25,963 nt of DNA from Syntrophomonas sp. UBA5314 (GCA_002410325.1 DHRK01000004.1:60953-86915), one strand, 5' to 3'; shown: positions 1-7,716, numbered from the stretch's first letter. The notes: a model not told the origin generated them from the sequence alone. Numbers and translations: made by a program.

Positions 1-1
1 A

Positions 2-124
2 TTCGGACTCCATTTCCTGCCTCCGGCTGGATTACATATTTGCCTGGATGGAGGACAAGATATTAGCGGATATATCAAAGCGCACATAAAAAATGGCGGT
101 TCCCGGCTAAGGTTATGCGTTTAA
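2..124 (+). CDS. C-terminal end of an unknown gene cut by the window edge
   Basis: One frame is open from base 2 to a TAA at 122-124 and gives about 40 residues containing HICLDGGQDISGYIKAHI and ending RLRLCV. Only 7 bases separate it from the next start, and a GAGGAG ribosome site sits in that gap, so the two look like one operon. I do not recognise the fragment. It could be chance, because a 40-codon open stretch is not rare. The tight spacing and protein-like composition are the only support. Confidence 0.4.
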   Translation, partial: FGLHFLPPAGLHICLDGGQDISGYIKAHIKNGGSRLRLCV

Positions 125-131
125 AGAGGAG

Positions 132-569
132 ATGGGCAGGATAATATACATGGCCTATGGCAGCAATATAAACCTTAAACAAATGGCCCAGCGCTGCCCT
201 ACTGCCAGCGTACTGGGCGGCACGATTTTAAACGGCTACCAACTTCTTTTCAAGGGTTCTAAAGGGTCCGCAGTGGCAACCATAGAAAAGCAGTATAACG
301 GCAAAGTACCGGTTTTGCTATGGGACCTGAAGGCAAAAGATGAAGCCTCGCTGGATCGTTATGAAGGCTATCCGAGGACCTATGGCAAGCAATATTTTGC
401 AGTAACCTTAAACGGCAAATCCCTCAAAGCTATGGCCTATATAATGAAAGGCCGGCTTCCCCTCGGCACGCCCAGCCGCCGCTACTACGACACCATAAAA
501 GCAGGATACCAGACCGCCGGCTTTAATACCGGCATATTAGATCAAGCTGTACGGGCTTCCTCCAGCTGA
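132..569 (+). CDS. Gamma-glutamylcyclotransferase-like (AIG2/GGCT fold) protein
   Basis: This 145-residue protein fits the small cyclotransferase fold whose members release 5-oxoproline from gamma-glutamyl amines or peptides in the cytoplasm. The signature YGSN loop is at residues 9-12. The LDRYEGYP segment places Glu78 where the family keeps its catalytic acid. The length is normal for a stand-alone domain, and there is no signal peptide. The ATG at 132 directly abuts the AGGAG at 127-131. An in-frame ATG at 150 has AGGA at better spacing, but it would remove the first beta strand (RIIYMAYGSN), so 132 is preferred with some doubt. Such genes often accompany amidoligase or peptide-modifying genes. 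The upstream partner lies outside the window, so the substrate cannot be named. Confidence 0.8.
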   Translation: MGRIIYMAYGSNINLKQMAQRCPTASVLGGTILNGYQLLFKGSKGSAVATIEKQYNGKVPVLLWDLKAKDEASLDRYEGYPRTYGKQYFAVTLNGKSLKAMAYIMKGRLPLGTPSRRYYDTIKAGYQTAGFNTGILDQAVRASSS

Positions 570-594
570 GGGATGCCAGTGGCAAAATCAGCAG

Positions 595-652
595 CCCCCC
601 ATTCCTGGGAGCCCTGGGAAAAGGGGGGATGGATTGTCAACAACAGTTGTTG
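595..652. terminator. Hairpins between convergent genes
   Basis: A C6/G6 inverted repeat (595-600 with 623-628) is followed by CAACAAC-A-GTTGTTG at 638-652. They sit between the ends of the cyclotransferase gene (+) and the toxin gene (-), so a terminator role fits, although there is no clear T-run. The GTTGTTG element recurs in two other inter-gene hairpins of this window. Confidence 0.35.
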
Positions 653-715
653 GAGGAGCAGCCGTCTAAAACTTAGATTTCTTGGGGCAGTATAGATAAA
701 TCTGTAATTTGAAAG

Positions 716-1138
716 CTAGTCTTTAAATGGGGATTTGATTATCAGATGCCGGTAGTGCTGCTCATGATTAAGATCTTCCGTCCATAGGATGCCGCAGCCT
801 GTACACAGGGCGCTCCAAATAATCATAGCATCCCAAAACGAAATAGACAGCTCCTGCTGAATACGAATAGCCTCGGTTATATCCCTAATGTCAGGACAAT
901 GAATCGGCCAGGCCTCAAAGCTTTGAATGACACGCGCAGCATTTTGCGCACTGATAGGTTTGTTAATTTTCCGCGTTACTGTGACATAGAACTCCTGAAG
1001 CACTTGAATACTTATCATACCCGATCTATCTGACCATAGCTGCCTGAGCAACTCCATTGACTTCTGGCGCTTAAGTCCTGCCGTGCTGTCATAGGCGTAA
1101 ACTAATATGTTGGTATCGACAAACTGGCTCTTATTCAC
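716..1138 (-). CDS. vapC: PIN-domain toxin, VapC-like ribonuclease
   Basis: This 140-residue PIN protein is expected to be a Mg2+-dependent endoribonuclease acting as the toxin of a Type II toxin-antitoxin pair. The acidic active-site set is visible: Asp8 in FVDTNILVYAYD, Glu49 in LQEFYV, Asp103 in SFWDAMII and Asp122 in WTEDLNH. The length is typical of VapC. It begins inside the last codons of the antitoxin gene (8-base overlap), so the pair is translationally coupled, antitoxin first. Nothing suggests inactivation. The RNA target cannot be read from sequence; known VapC enzymes cut initiator tRNA, other tRNAs or the sarcin-ricin loop. Confidence 0.88.
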   Translation of the reverse strand: MNKSQFVDTNILVYAYDSTAGLKRQKSMELLRQLWSDRSGMISIQVLQEFYVTVTRKINKPISAQNAARVIQSFEAWPIHCPDIRDITEAIRIQQELSISFWDAMIIWSALCTGCGILWTEDLNHEQHYRHLIIKSPFKD

Positions 1139-1376
1139 GTTCGTGGAGTTCCCCTCTATTATTCAGGGCTTCGCCCATTGTCCCCATGTCAAATCCTTCT
1201 TCCATCAAGCGCAAACTGTTGTCTCTGGCCTGTTCATAGCCGCCCTGCCCGGCAACCAATTCCTGGATTATTACACTTAAAAAAGCAGACAACGACATAT
1301 TGCGATCAACCGCCATATGCCGAGCCTTGCGCAAGACATCCTCGGGAAGTGACAGGGTTACATTTTGACGCTTCAT
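1131..1376 (-). CDS. vapB: Ribbon-helix-helix antitoxin, VapB/CopG-like
   Basis: This 81-residue protein starts with KRQNVTLSLPEDVLRKAR, the beta strand plus helix of a ribbon-helix-helix DNA-binding fold. A second helix follows (MSLSAFLSVIIQELV) and then an acidic tail that would cover the toxin. It precedes and overlaps the PIN toxin gene, the normal antitoxin-first order. As in other RHH antitoxins it probably represses its own promoter. TCAC direct repeats close upstream are candidate contact sites. Which RHH subfamily it belongs to cannot be decided by eye. Confidence 0.85.
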   Translation of the reverse strand: MKRQNVTLSLPEDVLRKARHMAVDRNMSLSAFLSVIIQELVAGQGGYEQARDNSLRLMEEGFDMGTMGEALNNRGELHERE

Positions 1377-1418
1377 ACAAAAACCTCACAATATCACGCA
1401 AACACATTTTCACTGATA

Positions 1419-1427
1419 ATTATATCA
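1419..1427 (-). promoter_or_regulatory. Extended -10 promoter of the VapBC pair
   Basis: On the minus strand TGATATAAT forms a TGN-TATAAT extended -10 about 45 bases before the antitoxin ATG. There is no good -35. TCAC repeats lie around and downstream of it (1386-1397 and 1425-1428), a plausible operator. Confidence 0.4.
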
Positions 1428-1448
1428 CAATGGAAGACTATTTAGCCC

Positions 1449-1525
1449 GCGACAGCCGGTAACCAGGCCGGACAAAAAACGTATCTGAAAATCAAGCTGC
1501 TCCAGGGTATCAGAAAGTTTCATAT
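1449..1525 (-). pseudogene. Fragment of the XRE-linked repeated domain (copy IV)
   Basis: On the minus strand this stretch reads as SDTLEQLDFQIRFLSGLV, matching the middle of the intact domains at 7188-7673 and 9273-9704. The DNA match is also close (for example the block around ACCAGGCCGGACAAAAA). Similarity stops on both sides, so only about 25 codons survive. It has no start and is surely not expressed as a functional protein. It interests mainly as evidence that this domain family has been copied and broken repeatedly in the region. Confidence 0.6.
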
Positions 1526-1801
1526 TAATCATAAGATTTATACTCTCTTTATTGACGGCAACAACATAGTAATCGCTCAATGTGACAGCACATCAATGTC
1601 TTATGAATATACTATCCGGGTCTTCAAACCAGATCTGGATATTTTTCTGATTTCTACTCTAGGGGTGCTCCAATATCACTACTGTTTTAATTTATGAGTG
1701 GTCGGAAGTTAGTATAGGAGAGAATATTTATCGAAACTTCTGTGTTAAAATGTATAGCCTGAGGGAACACCTCGAATCCCCCATTCGGTTGATGAGCATT
1801 C
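1526..1801. other. Non-coding stretch, nothing recognised
   Basis: AT-rich sequence between the domain fragment and the kinase tail. I see no long open frame with a ribosome site, no clear promoter and no strong hairpin. Confidence 0.4.
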
Positions 1802-1876
1802 TTAATATCCTAATAGAATGTTTAACTCTTCTAAGGCTTTCTCCTTTTCGTCAAGTTTGGCCTTAAGGTTATTTCA
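1802..1876 (-). other. In-frame continuation of the kinase gene beyond its TGA
   Basis: After the TGA at 1874-1876 the same frame stays open for 23 codons to a TAA at 1802-1804. These codons are rich in Lys, Glu and Leu (KAKLDEKEKALEEL) and prolong the coiled coil at the end of the kinase protein. Either the TGA is a recent nonsense mutation or it is sometimes read through. Confidence 0.5.
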
Positions 1877-3361
1877 CATGATACAGGCGTCTTTGTAATC
1901 CGATTCATAGAATGACGTTGGATACAAGTGTTGGTGACCGGCTTGTACTGCTATTAACATATCGTATGTCTTTTGGACTCTTTCCTCAGCTTGATCCACC
2001 TGCCATTTTAAATCCGCGACCTCACTTTTGAGCTTCTCCCTATCGAACATCGCACCTGATAAATCTGCCGAAATATTTTTGGGAGTATCGTTCTTTGACG
2101 CCGTATCGGATGGTGTTTGTTTTTCTCCTTCGTCGGCCTGGGCAGGTGGTTCTGCCGGTTGCTCAGGGGCTTTGTCGGCATCGGGAGGCTTTTCTTCTTT
2201 TTTACCAGGATCTTCAGGTGGATTTTGAGGATTCTGTATTGAGGACAGCTGATTATTGCCTACTGGCGATAAAGCTTCCCGGTTGGCAACTGTTATATTT
2301 TGTGGCTGCGCGCTAACACTATTTGAATTGGATGTACTGGGATTATGTTTATATATGGTTAAGCCTGACAAAAACAAAATAATTACCCCGGCAATCAAAA
2401 GCCAGGGTCGATAAGTTCGCTTTTTATAATCTTGTTTCGGCATTGACCGCTGGGGGATGTTCTCATCCAGCTCTATGCTGACTGCTTTCGCGGTATTACT
2501 GCTCAAAAAACTGGGCGATGGAGTTGTCTCTTGGGCTGGAACATCATTTTTCGCCCATACATCTTGCAGCGCCTTACGGAAATCATCTATACTCTGATAT
2601 CTGTCTTCGCCTTTAACTGCCAAAGCCTTCAAGAGCACTGCCTCTAATTCAGCCGGGAGTGTTTCCACTATTTCCGCAGGACGTATTAATAAGTCCTCAT
2701 GCATGCGGTCCAGAGCAGATGGCACGACCTGCCCAGTAATGCAACTGTAGAAAGTAGCGGCCAACGCGTATATATCCGTCCAGGGGCCTTGTTTACCACG
2801 GGTCCGGTATTGTTCCTCAGGAGCGTAACCATCTTTGAGAACAATTGACAAGCTTTTACTGTGCTCCCCTATTGCATACCGCGCAGCACCAAAGTCCAAC
2901 AACTTAATAATCCCGTCGTTGGTAAGGTATATGTTGTCGGGGCTGATATCCCTATGCAGTAATCCGGTTTTATGCACAACCGAAAGAGCATCCAGCAACT
3001 GCCATATAAAGGATACAGCCCTGATATATGGGATGTTTCCTCCCTCGTCTTTAAGGTATTGCTTAAGGGTTTGACCTTCGAGATAGTTCATCACCATGTA
3101 TGCTGTTTTATTTTCTTTAAAGAAATCATGAACATTAACAATACCCGGATTATCAGAAAATGTTGATATAGCACGTGCCTCGTCAAGAAACCGGTTTAAC
3201 CCAAACTGAAAAGCATCACTGAACTCTTCTGATTCAAAAACCGATACATCCAGTTCCCCAGGGGCCCTGGCCGCAACATTGTGGGGAAAGTATTCCTTTA
3301 TGGCCATTCGGGTATTAAGTGTAAGGTCTAAAGCAAGATAGGTAATTCCAAAACCGCCCAA
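1874..3361 (-). CDS. Membrane-anchored eukaryotic-type Ser/Thr protein kinase, both ends damaged
   Basis: The kinase domain is clear: GGFG nucleotide loop, Lys22 in MAIKEYF, Glu61 of helix C, HRD at 136-138, DFG at 156-158 and APEEQY. A membrane segment (about residues 320-338) follows, then a Pro/Glu-rich linker and a coiled coil presumed outside the cell. The best start codon is the TTG at 3361, but it falls inside the Gly loop. The frame is open back to a TAG at 3512-3514 and encodes a CPVCGW zinc ribbon plus LKGRYLIGKILG, as in clostridial kinases of this class. No ATG, GTG or TTG exists in that extension, and the first zinc-ribbon Cys pair is incomplete. Together with the TGA that cuts the coiled coil, this suggests a decaying gene. 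Substrates are unknown. Confidence 0.75.
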   Translation of the reverse strand: MGGFGITYLALDLTLNTRMAIKEYFPHNVAARAPGELDVSVFESEEFSDAFQFGLNRFLDEARAISTFSDNPGIVNVHDFFKENKTAYMVMNYLEGQTLKQYLKDEGGNIPYIRAVSFIWQLLDALSVVHKTGLLHRDISPDNIYLTNDGIIKLLDFGAARYAIGEHSKSLSIVLKDGYAPEEQYRTRGKQGPWTDIYALAATFYSCITGQVVPSALDRMHEDLLIRPAEIVETLPAELEAVLLKALAVKGEDRYQSIDDFRKALQDVWAKNDVPAQETTPSPSFLSSNTAKAVSIELDENIPQRSMPKQDYKKRTYRPWLLIAGVIILFLSGLTIYKHNPSTSNSNSVSAQPQNITVANREALSPVGNNQLSSIQNPQNPPEDPGKKEEKPPDADKAPEQPAEPPAQADEGEKQTPSDTASKNDTPKNISADLSGAMFDREKLKSEVADLKWQVDQAEERVQKTYDMLIAVQAGHQHLYPTSFYESDYKDACIM

Positions 3362-3492
3362 ACCTAATATTTTGCCGATGAGGTACCTGCCTTTTAGTAC
3401 GGTATGAATCGGCAGACGATAAGGTATTTCATTTGATCCATGCTTCCATCCGCAAACCGGGCAAACATCCCGCTCCAGGTCTTCAATTAAAC

Positions 3493-3624
3493 ATATCCTA
3501 TTTAAAAGTAACTATTCCTGATCACCCAGATAGCGAATTTGTATTTACTGCAGAAGATAATTACAGAATTTGGGATATAGGCGTGCCAGTTGAGTTTCCG
3601 GCTCAGCCCCCTGAAACTAAATAA
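3493..3624 (+). pseudogene. Possible 3' fragment of an unknown gene
   Basis: One plus-strand frame gives a protein-like tail (HPDSEFVFTAEDNYRIWD, then VPVEFPAQPPETK and TAA). It begins where the kinase N-terminal homology on the other strand ends. It may be the remnant of a gene joined here by a rearrangement that also removed the kinase start. I do not recognise the family, and chance is a real alternative. Confidence 0.2.
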
Positions 3625-3731
3625 CCGATAACCAGGGGATGTAGTTCCAGTTATTGTAAGGCAGACAATGAGGGGGCCGCAACTAATGAATACAGAATTG
3701 ACTGCAGGATTAAAAAAGGAATTAATATATG

Positions 3732-3840
3732 CAGGGCCATCATCATATCACCTTCGTTCTTGTACATATACTCCCCTGTTTCAGTCGGTTCGTCTTCATT
3801 AAGAAACCTGGACTTAAACCCTTTCACTATTGACTGGCAA
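3732..3840 (-). pseudogene. Internally deleted copy of the XRE-linked domain (copy III)
   Basis: The minus strand reads SIVKGFKSRFLNEDEPTET fused directly to GEYMYKNEGDM. In the intact copy at 9273-9704 these two blocks are separated by 55 codons. The joint falls on TCCCCT, which occurs at both edges of the missing part in the intact copy (9439-9444 and 9604-9609), as expected for a short-homology deletion. The segment has no start, no HTH and no proper end. Confidence 0.6.
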
Positions 3841-3917
3841 AGTAAAACCCGCCTTACATTGGCGGGGATGTATTTGAGATTATTGTCTCATAAAATCCGA
3901 CATCCTAATAATCCTAA

Positions 3918-4253
3918 CTATAACGCCTCAATAATACGACTAATTGTTATTGCCAGGGTATTCAATGAAGCACAAGTATCCCAGATAATTTCCAAATCAA
4001 TATGGAAATAGGCATGCGCTATGATATTTCGCATGGCTTTCATCTTACCCCATGGCACAACTGGATATAACGCTTGCGTTTCCACTGGGATATGGCTCGC
4101 GGCTTCACCAATAACTTAAAAATTGAACAATACCGCATCAACAGCCATATAATTGGCAGCAAAACCTTCAAAAGTTAAACCTTCGGTGAATAGCTGAATC
4201 TTTTCAATTGAAGCCGCTATATCACTAAGATATTGTTTCGTATCCCGGGTCAT
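3918..4253 (-). pseudogene. hepT: HepT-like (DUF86) toxin with an internal stop codon
   Basis: The frame starting at ATG 4251-4253 overlaps the stop of the nucleotidyltransferase gene by ATGA, the normal MntA-HepT coupling. It runs to TAG at 3918-3920, 111 codons, the usual HepT length. The C-terminal half carries MRNIIAHAYF, the R-N-x3-H-x-Y motif of HEPN ribonucleases, and VIGEAA precedes it as in the family. Codon 46 is TAA (4116-4118), where relatives have a Glu or similar residue, so full-length protein is not made unless the stop is suppressed. The rest is intact, so the mutation looks recent; a sequencing error cannot be excluded. Confidence 0.82.
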
Positions 4254-4531
4254 ACGTACAATACCTCTTTAAGAACTCGTTCCTTTACCAGTGGTTTTAG
4301 TCCTTTAAATGTTACCAGATCAACCTTGATTTCCAGAATCTCAGATAAGTATTCTTGCAAACCGATAAAATGAAAAAGATCAACCCGTTCGCTGAACTCA
4401 ACAGCAACATCCACATCACTGGACTCGGTTGCACTTCCCCTGGCATACGAGCCAAACACTCCAATTCTGGCCACCTTATAGGTATCACGAAGCTCAGGCA
4501 TATGTTCTCGTATACGTTCAGTTGGGTTCAA
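4250..4531 (-). CDS. mntA: MntA-like minimal nucleotidyltransferase antitoxin
   Basis: The protein has the MNT signature GSYARGSATESSDVDVAVEF: a GS motif followed by D-x-D metal-binding residues. MntA proteins neutralise HepT by transferring AMP to it, in the cytoplasm. The start is set by the ribosome site. GGAGGT at 4538-4543 on the minus strand lies 7 bases before a TTG at 4531, whereas the upstream in-frame ATG at 4546 has no site and itself overlaps GGAGG. The TTG gives 93 residues beginning NPTERIREHMPELRDTY, a normal N-terminus. Its stop overlaps the broken HepT start by 4 bases. With the toxin inactivated this is now an orphan antitoxin. Confidence 0.82.
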   Translation of the reverse strand: MNPTERIREHMPELRDTYKVARIGVFGSYARGSATESSDVDVAVEFSERVDLFHFIGLQEYLSEILEIKVDLVTFKGLKPLVKERVLKEVLYV

Positions 4532-4561
4532 TGGGTTCACCTCCATAAGGTCTGTTGAGTA

Positions 4562-4590
4562 TTATTACAGCACATGCAAGTTAATGGCAA
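4562..4590 (-). promoter_or_regulatory. Promoter of the MntA-HepT pair
   Basis: On the minus strand TTGCCA (4585-4590) and TAATAA (4562-4567) are separated by 17 bases, just ahead of the ribosome site of the antitoxin. Confidence 0.5.
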
Positions 4591-4643
4591 TAATTTCCAC
4601 GCTCCAAATCCCACCGTATTATTCCTCTTAATTGCATTAATTT

Positions 4644-4845
4644 AACTCAACAAAACTAGGAGTTAAACAGCTCCTATAAGTTGAAATAAACATACCACGT
4701 AGATCGCACCAGAAATTGTTGAATGCTTTGATGGCTAGAGAGGATTTCGATTTAGCCGATCGAAATCCTCTCGATCTATTCTATGCACAGATGATTGAAA
4801 AAATCAACCTGAAATTACCAGAGAAGTTGACTTACATGCCTTTTA
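4644..4845. repeat. Dispersed 0.2-kb repeat, copy 1
   Basis: Collinear with 9075-9272, from AACTCAACAAAA to GACTTACATGCCTTTTA. It holds a small hairpin (AGGAGT...GCTCCT, 4658-4675) and a perfect 14-bp hairpin with a 7-base loop (GAGAGGATTTCGAT arms, 4738-4751 and 4759-4772). On the plus strand one frame stays open through the second half (for example KINLKLPEKLTYMPFKRD, ending at TAA about 4881-4883). Several differences from copy 2 are synonymous in that frame, so it probably derives from an old coding sequence. I cannot name it. Confidence 0.65.
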
Positions 4846-4993
4846 AAAGAGACGCGGCTCAAGCCCCTCCTAATTATAGATAATGCAAATTATGCGCGGC
4901 TATTCATTCAGCCACAGCCCGCTCCTACCCGTCCAATTTTCAGCACTCGGTCCACGTTAGAAACGATTCCCCGACCAGGTTTTTTCGCGCCGA
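4846..4993. other. Intergenic stretch, nothing strong
   Basis: Apart from the end of the open frame running out of the repeat, I see no gene, promoter or clear terminator here. Confidence 0.35.
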
Positions 4994-6925
4994 TCAATTA
5001 TTATCAATCTTCTTCTGCTGTTCAATGGCTTCGGCCAGTTCGGTGAGATAAGCCCAACGCTCCAATAAATCATCCAACTGCTGCTCGATCTCCTGCCGCG
5101 TTGCCAGCAGTTTCTCCAGCTGTTGATAGTCGCTGGCGGCCTGCTCTATCTGACGGTTGCAGTCTGCTAATCGACCTTCCATAGCGGCTATTTGGCCATC
5201 AAGCTCTTCAAATTCTCTTTGCTCTTTAAAGGTAAATTTCAGCGATTTGGTCTTGTTCTTTTCATTGTGTTGGGCTGTTTTGTCCCTGACTGGCCGCATA
5301 TCCTTATCTAGTTCATTATCCGGACGGGTGGCGGAATAGCGCAAATAATCAGAGTAATTTCCCGGGTACTCGCTTAGCCTCCCCCGCCCTTCAAAGGCCA
5401 ATATCTTATCACAGATTCTATCCAAAAAGTAGCGATCATGTGAAACAACCACCACCGCCCCGGGGAAATCATCCAGGTAATCTTCCAATATGTTCAAAGT
5501 CTCTATGTCCAGATCATTGCCCGGTTCATCCAGCAGGAGAACATTGGGCGCTTCCATTAATATTCGCAGCAGGTGAAGCCTTCTTTTTTCCCCGCCGGAA
5601 AGCTTTTGCAGGGTAGTCCATTGAGCAGCCGTTGAAAAAAGAAAGGTCTCCAGCATCTGAGAAGCGCTGAGCACTTTTTTCCCGGCTTTGAGGTATTCCC
5701 CGGCCTCACGAATGTAATCGATAACTCTCATGTCCTCTGGAAGGCCGGTGCTCTGCTGTGGGAAATAACCGGTTTTAACGGTGCTGCCAATATCCACCTG
5801 GCCCTGCCGGGGGGCTATTTCACCACTCATGATACGCAGCAGCGTAGTTTTGCCGATCCCATTGGCGCCCACCAGGCCCAGTCGTTCATCCCGCTCCAGA
5901 ATACAGGAATAATTAGCGATCAATGTTTCTCCATCATAGCCATGGGTGACATCCTCCAGGATAATGGTCTTCTTCCCCAAGCGGCCGGCCGACTGGGATA
6001 TCTGCAGTTTGTCGTTTTTTATGTGAGCTGGCTCTTGCTGCAGTTTTTCAAAGCGCTGAATGCGCGCTTTTTGCTTGGTGCTGCGCGCCCTGGCGCCTTT
6101 TTTTATCCAGGCCAGTTCTTTGCGCAAGAGAGCTTGTTTTTTTTCCGCAGACGATGCTTCCATGGCTTCGCGCTCCAATTTGCGCTCCAGGTAAGTGCTG
6201 TAATTGCCCGGATAAGAATACAGTCCGGCCTTATCCAATTCAATAATGCGTTGGCTCACCCGCTCCAGGAAATAGCGATCATGGGTCACCATCAACAGGG
6301 CCCCGTTAAAGCGCAGCAAATATTCTTCCAGCCAGTCAATGGCCTGATTGTCCAAATGGTTGGTTGGCTCATCCAGAATCAACAGATCAGCGCAGTTCAT
6401 TAAGGCGGCCGCCAGGGCCACCCGCTTTCGCTGTCCGCCCGAGAGCCGCCCCATGATCCCGGCCCAATCCTGAATTCCCAAGCGGTTTAGCATACCTTTG
6501 GCATCGCTCTCCAGAGACCAGGCATCAAGGGCCTCCATTTCTTGACTCACTTGCATCAGTTCCTGGTGCAGGGGCTCGTTTTCCCCCTCTCGGTCAATGC
6601 GTGCCAGCAGCACATGATAGCGCTGCCAGACTGTCATTCCCGGCGCATCACCACAGAGCACCGTATGTAAAACCGTGGCCTCCGGTTCGAAGAACGGTTC
6701 TTGGGCAAGATAATGAATGCGCAGATTTTTGTTCCAAATAATACTCCCCCGGTCAGGTTCATCCCGCCCGGCGGCCAGTTTTAAAAAAGTCGACTTGCCG
6801 GAGCCGTTCAAGCCCAGCAGGCCAATTTTCTCTCCTTCTTCCATACTGAAGCTTACCTCACGCAGCAGCGTCTTTTCCCCAAAAGTCTTACTGACCTGTT
6901 CCATAGCCAGAATATTCATCCGCAT
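4994..6925 (-). CDS. uup: ABC-F family ATPase, Uup-like
   Basis: Two ATP-binding cassettes lie in one soluble chain with no membrane segment, the ABC-F plan. The first has Walker A GLNGSGKST, signature LSGGQRKR and Walker B LLILDEPTNHLD. The second has GANGIGKTT, LSGGEKRR and LLLDEPGNDLD. Between them is a charged linker, and after them a coiled coil of about 80 residues (EFEELDGQIAAMEGRL...). The NDLDIETL and YPGNYSDYLR wording and the C-terminal coiled coil point to the Uup branch, linked to ribosomes and DNA/replication stress, rather than to antibiotic-protection proteins. AAAGG lies 6 bases before the third-codon ATG at 6925, so that start is preferred over the ATG at 6931, which touches the site. 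It is transcribed alone. Confidence 0.9.
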   Translation of the reverse strand: MRMNILAMEQVSKTFGEKTLLREVSFSMEEGEKIGLLGLNGSGKSTFLKLAAGRDEPDRGSIIWNKNLRIHYLAQEPFFEPEATVLHTVLCGDAPGMTVWQRYHVLLARIDREGENEPLHQELMQVSQEMEALDAWSLESDAKGMLNRLGIQDWAGIMGRLSGGQRKRVALAAALMNCADLLILDEPTNHLDNQAIDWLEEYLLRFNGALLMVTHDRYFLERVSQRIIELDKAGLYSYPGNYSTYLERKLEREAMEASSAEKKQALLRKELAWIKKGARARSTKQKARIQRFEKLQQEPAHIKNDKLQISQSAGRLGKKTIILEDVTHGYDGETLIANYSCILERDERLGLVGANGIGKTTLLRIMSGEIAPRQGQVDIGSTVKTGYFPQQSTGLPEDMRVIDYIREAGEYLKAGKKVLSASQMLETFLFSTAAQWTTLQKLSGGEKRRLHLLRILMEAPNVLLLDEPGNDLDIETLNILEDYLDDFPGAVVVVSHDRYFLDRICDKILAFEGRGRLSEYPGNYSDYLRYSATRPDNELDKDMRPVRDKTAQHNEKNKTKSLKFTFKEQREFEELDGQIAAMEGRLADCNRQIEQAASDYQQLEKLLATRQEIEQQLDDLLERWAYLTELAEAIEQQKKIDNN

Positions 6926-6956
6926 CTTCATCCTTTAGCTGATCTTAACATGATCA

Positions 6957-6985
6957 ATTATAATTGTTTATCCGCTGAAGCAGAA
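6957..6985 (-). promoter_or_regulatory. Possible promoter of the ABC-F gene
   Basis: A perfect TATAAT (6957-6962, minus strand) lies about 30 bases before the start codon. The -35 17 bases upstream (TTCTGC) is poor, so the call rests on the -10. Confidence 0.35.
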
Positions 6986-7032
6986 GAAAGCGCTCACTCC
7001 AGAGGGACAGTTTGTTGTCCATCCTGTAAACA

Positions 7033-7057
7033 AAGAGAGGCCGCTCCAGCCTCTCTT
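7033..7057. terminator. Intrinsic terminator, probably for the minus-strand gene at 7188
   Basis: The arms AAGAGAGGC and GCCTCTCTT form a 9-bp stem with a 7-base loop. In the minus direction it is followed by TTGTTT; in the plus direction by ATTATGCTTT. Confidence 0.6.
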
Positions 7058-7187
7058 ATTATGCTTTATTCAATTCGTTGCAAGTTCTAACCATTTACCA
7101 GTGAGATTCTGCTTAATTCTTGGGTCATCTTAACAGCAGCCTTCAACTCCTGGCAGCCCCGGGAAAAGGGACTTACATCGCCATTTA

Positions 7188-7673
7188 TCATGAAACGGCA
7201 ATCACCAGCGATTCAGGCCTCCAGTTCACCATCAGCCAGTTGGCAAATTCATGCGAATCCTTCAACCACCCCATATCCCTGCTTTTGAAGATCATCGGCA
7301 TATGCTCCGGCGAGGTCAACATCACCATGTCGCCCTCGTTTTTATACATGTAATCCGCGACCTCCTTAACGCTGCGCAGGATGCAGATGCTGCTATTTTC
7401 AGCAATGCCGGATTCCTGCGCCAGCCGGTAAACCAGACCGGACAGAAATCGTATCTGAAAGTCGAGCTGTTCCAGGGTGTCGGAAAGCTCATTGAGGGTC
7501 AAGGTTTGCTTCTCACACTCCCCTATTTCGGCAGTTCCATCATCATTAACAAACCTGGACTTCAATCCTTCTATTATTGACCGGTAATTGTTCTTCCTCT
7601 CCCCCCTTAACTTAATCCTATAAGTTAAATAATTAAGTTTTTCCGCATATATCGATATAATTATTGTGAACAT
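7188..7673 (-). CDS. Unknown XRE-linked domain, copy II, without its HTH partner
   Basis: From KLRGERKNNYRSIIEG to the end (NWRPESLVIAVS) it matches copy I at 9273-9704 nearly residue for residue, including DELSDT-like, FQIRFLSGLVYRLAQE, YMYKNEGDMVMLTSPEHMP and DMGWLKDS..FANWLMVNWRPES. The first 20 residues (MFTIIISIYAEKLNYLTYR) are unlike copy I. No helix-turn-helix gene lies upstream, and the ATG has no good ribosome site, so it may be a 5'-truncated copy that kept its frame. The domain looks mixed alpha/beta, soluble, with conserved Trp and His. I do not know its function; sensing or partner binding for the XRE protein is a guess. Confidence 0.6.
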   Translation of the reverse strand: MFTIIISIYAEKLNYLTYRIKLRGERKNNYRSIIEGLKSRFVNDDGTAEIGECEKQTLTLNELSDTLEQLDFQIRFLSGLVYRLAQESGIAENSSICILRSVKEVADYMYKNEGDMVMLTSPEHMPMIFKSRDMGWLKDSHEFANWLMVNWRPESLVIAVS

Positions 7674-7716
7674 CTAAGCTCAAAATTGTGCTATTCTATA
7701 TGAGAAGGTGGAAAGT

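Noticed and set aside
1874..1876. TGA as a selenocysteine codon in the kinase gene
   Set aside because: No convincing SECIS hairpin directly downstream, and a non-catalytic coiled coil is an unlikely place; nonsense mutation is simpler.
3687..3780. Short plus-strand frame starting MNTELTAGLKKEL
   Set aside because: It resembles the beginning of a thioesterase-like protein but runs into the copy III fragment after about 15 codons; too short to call.
5942..6403. 153-codon open frame on the plus strand opposite the ABC-F gene
   Set aside because: Fully antisense to the conserved first cassette and linker, no ribosome site, low-complexity Phe/Gln-rich product.
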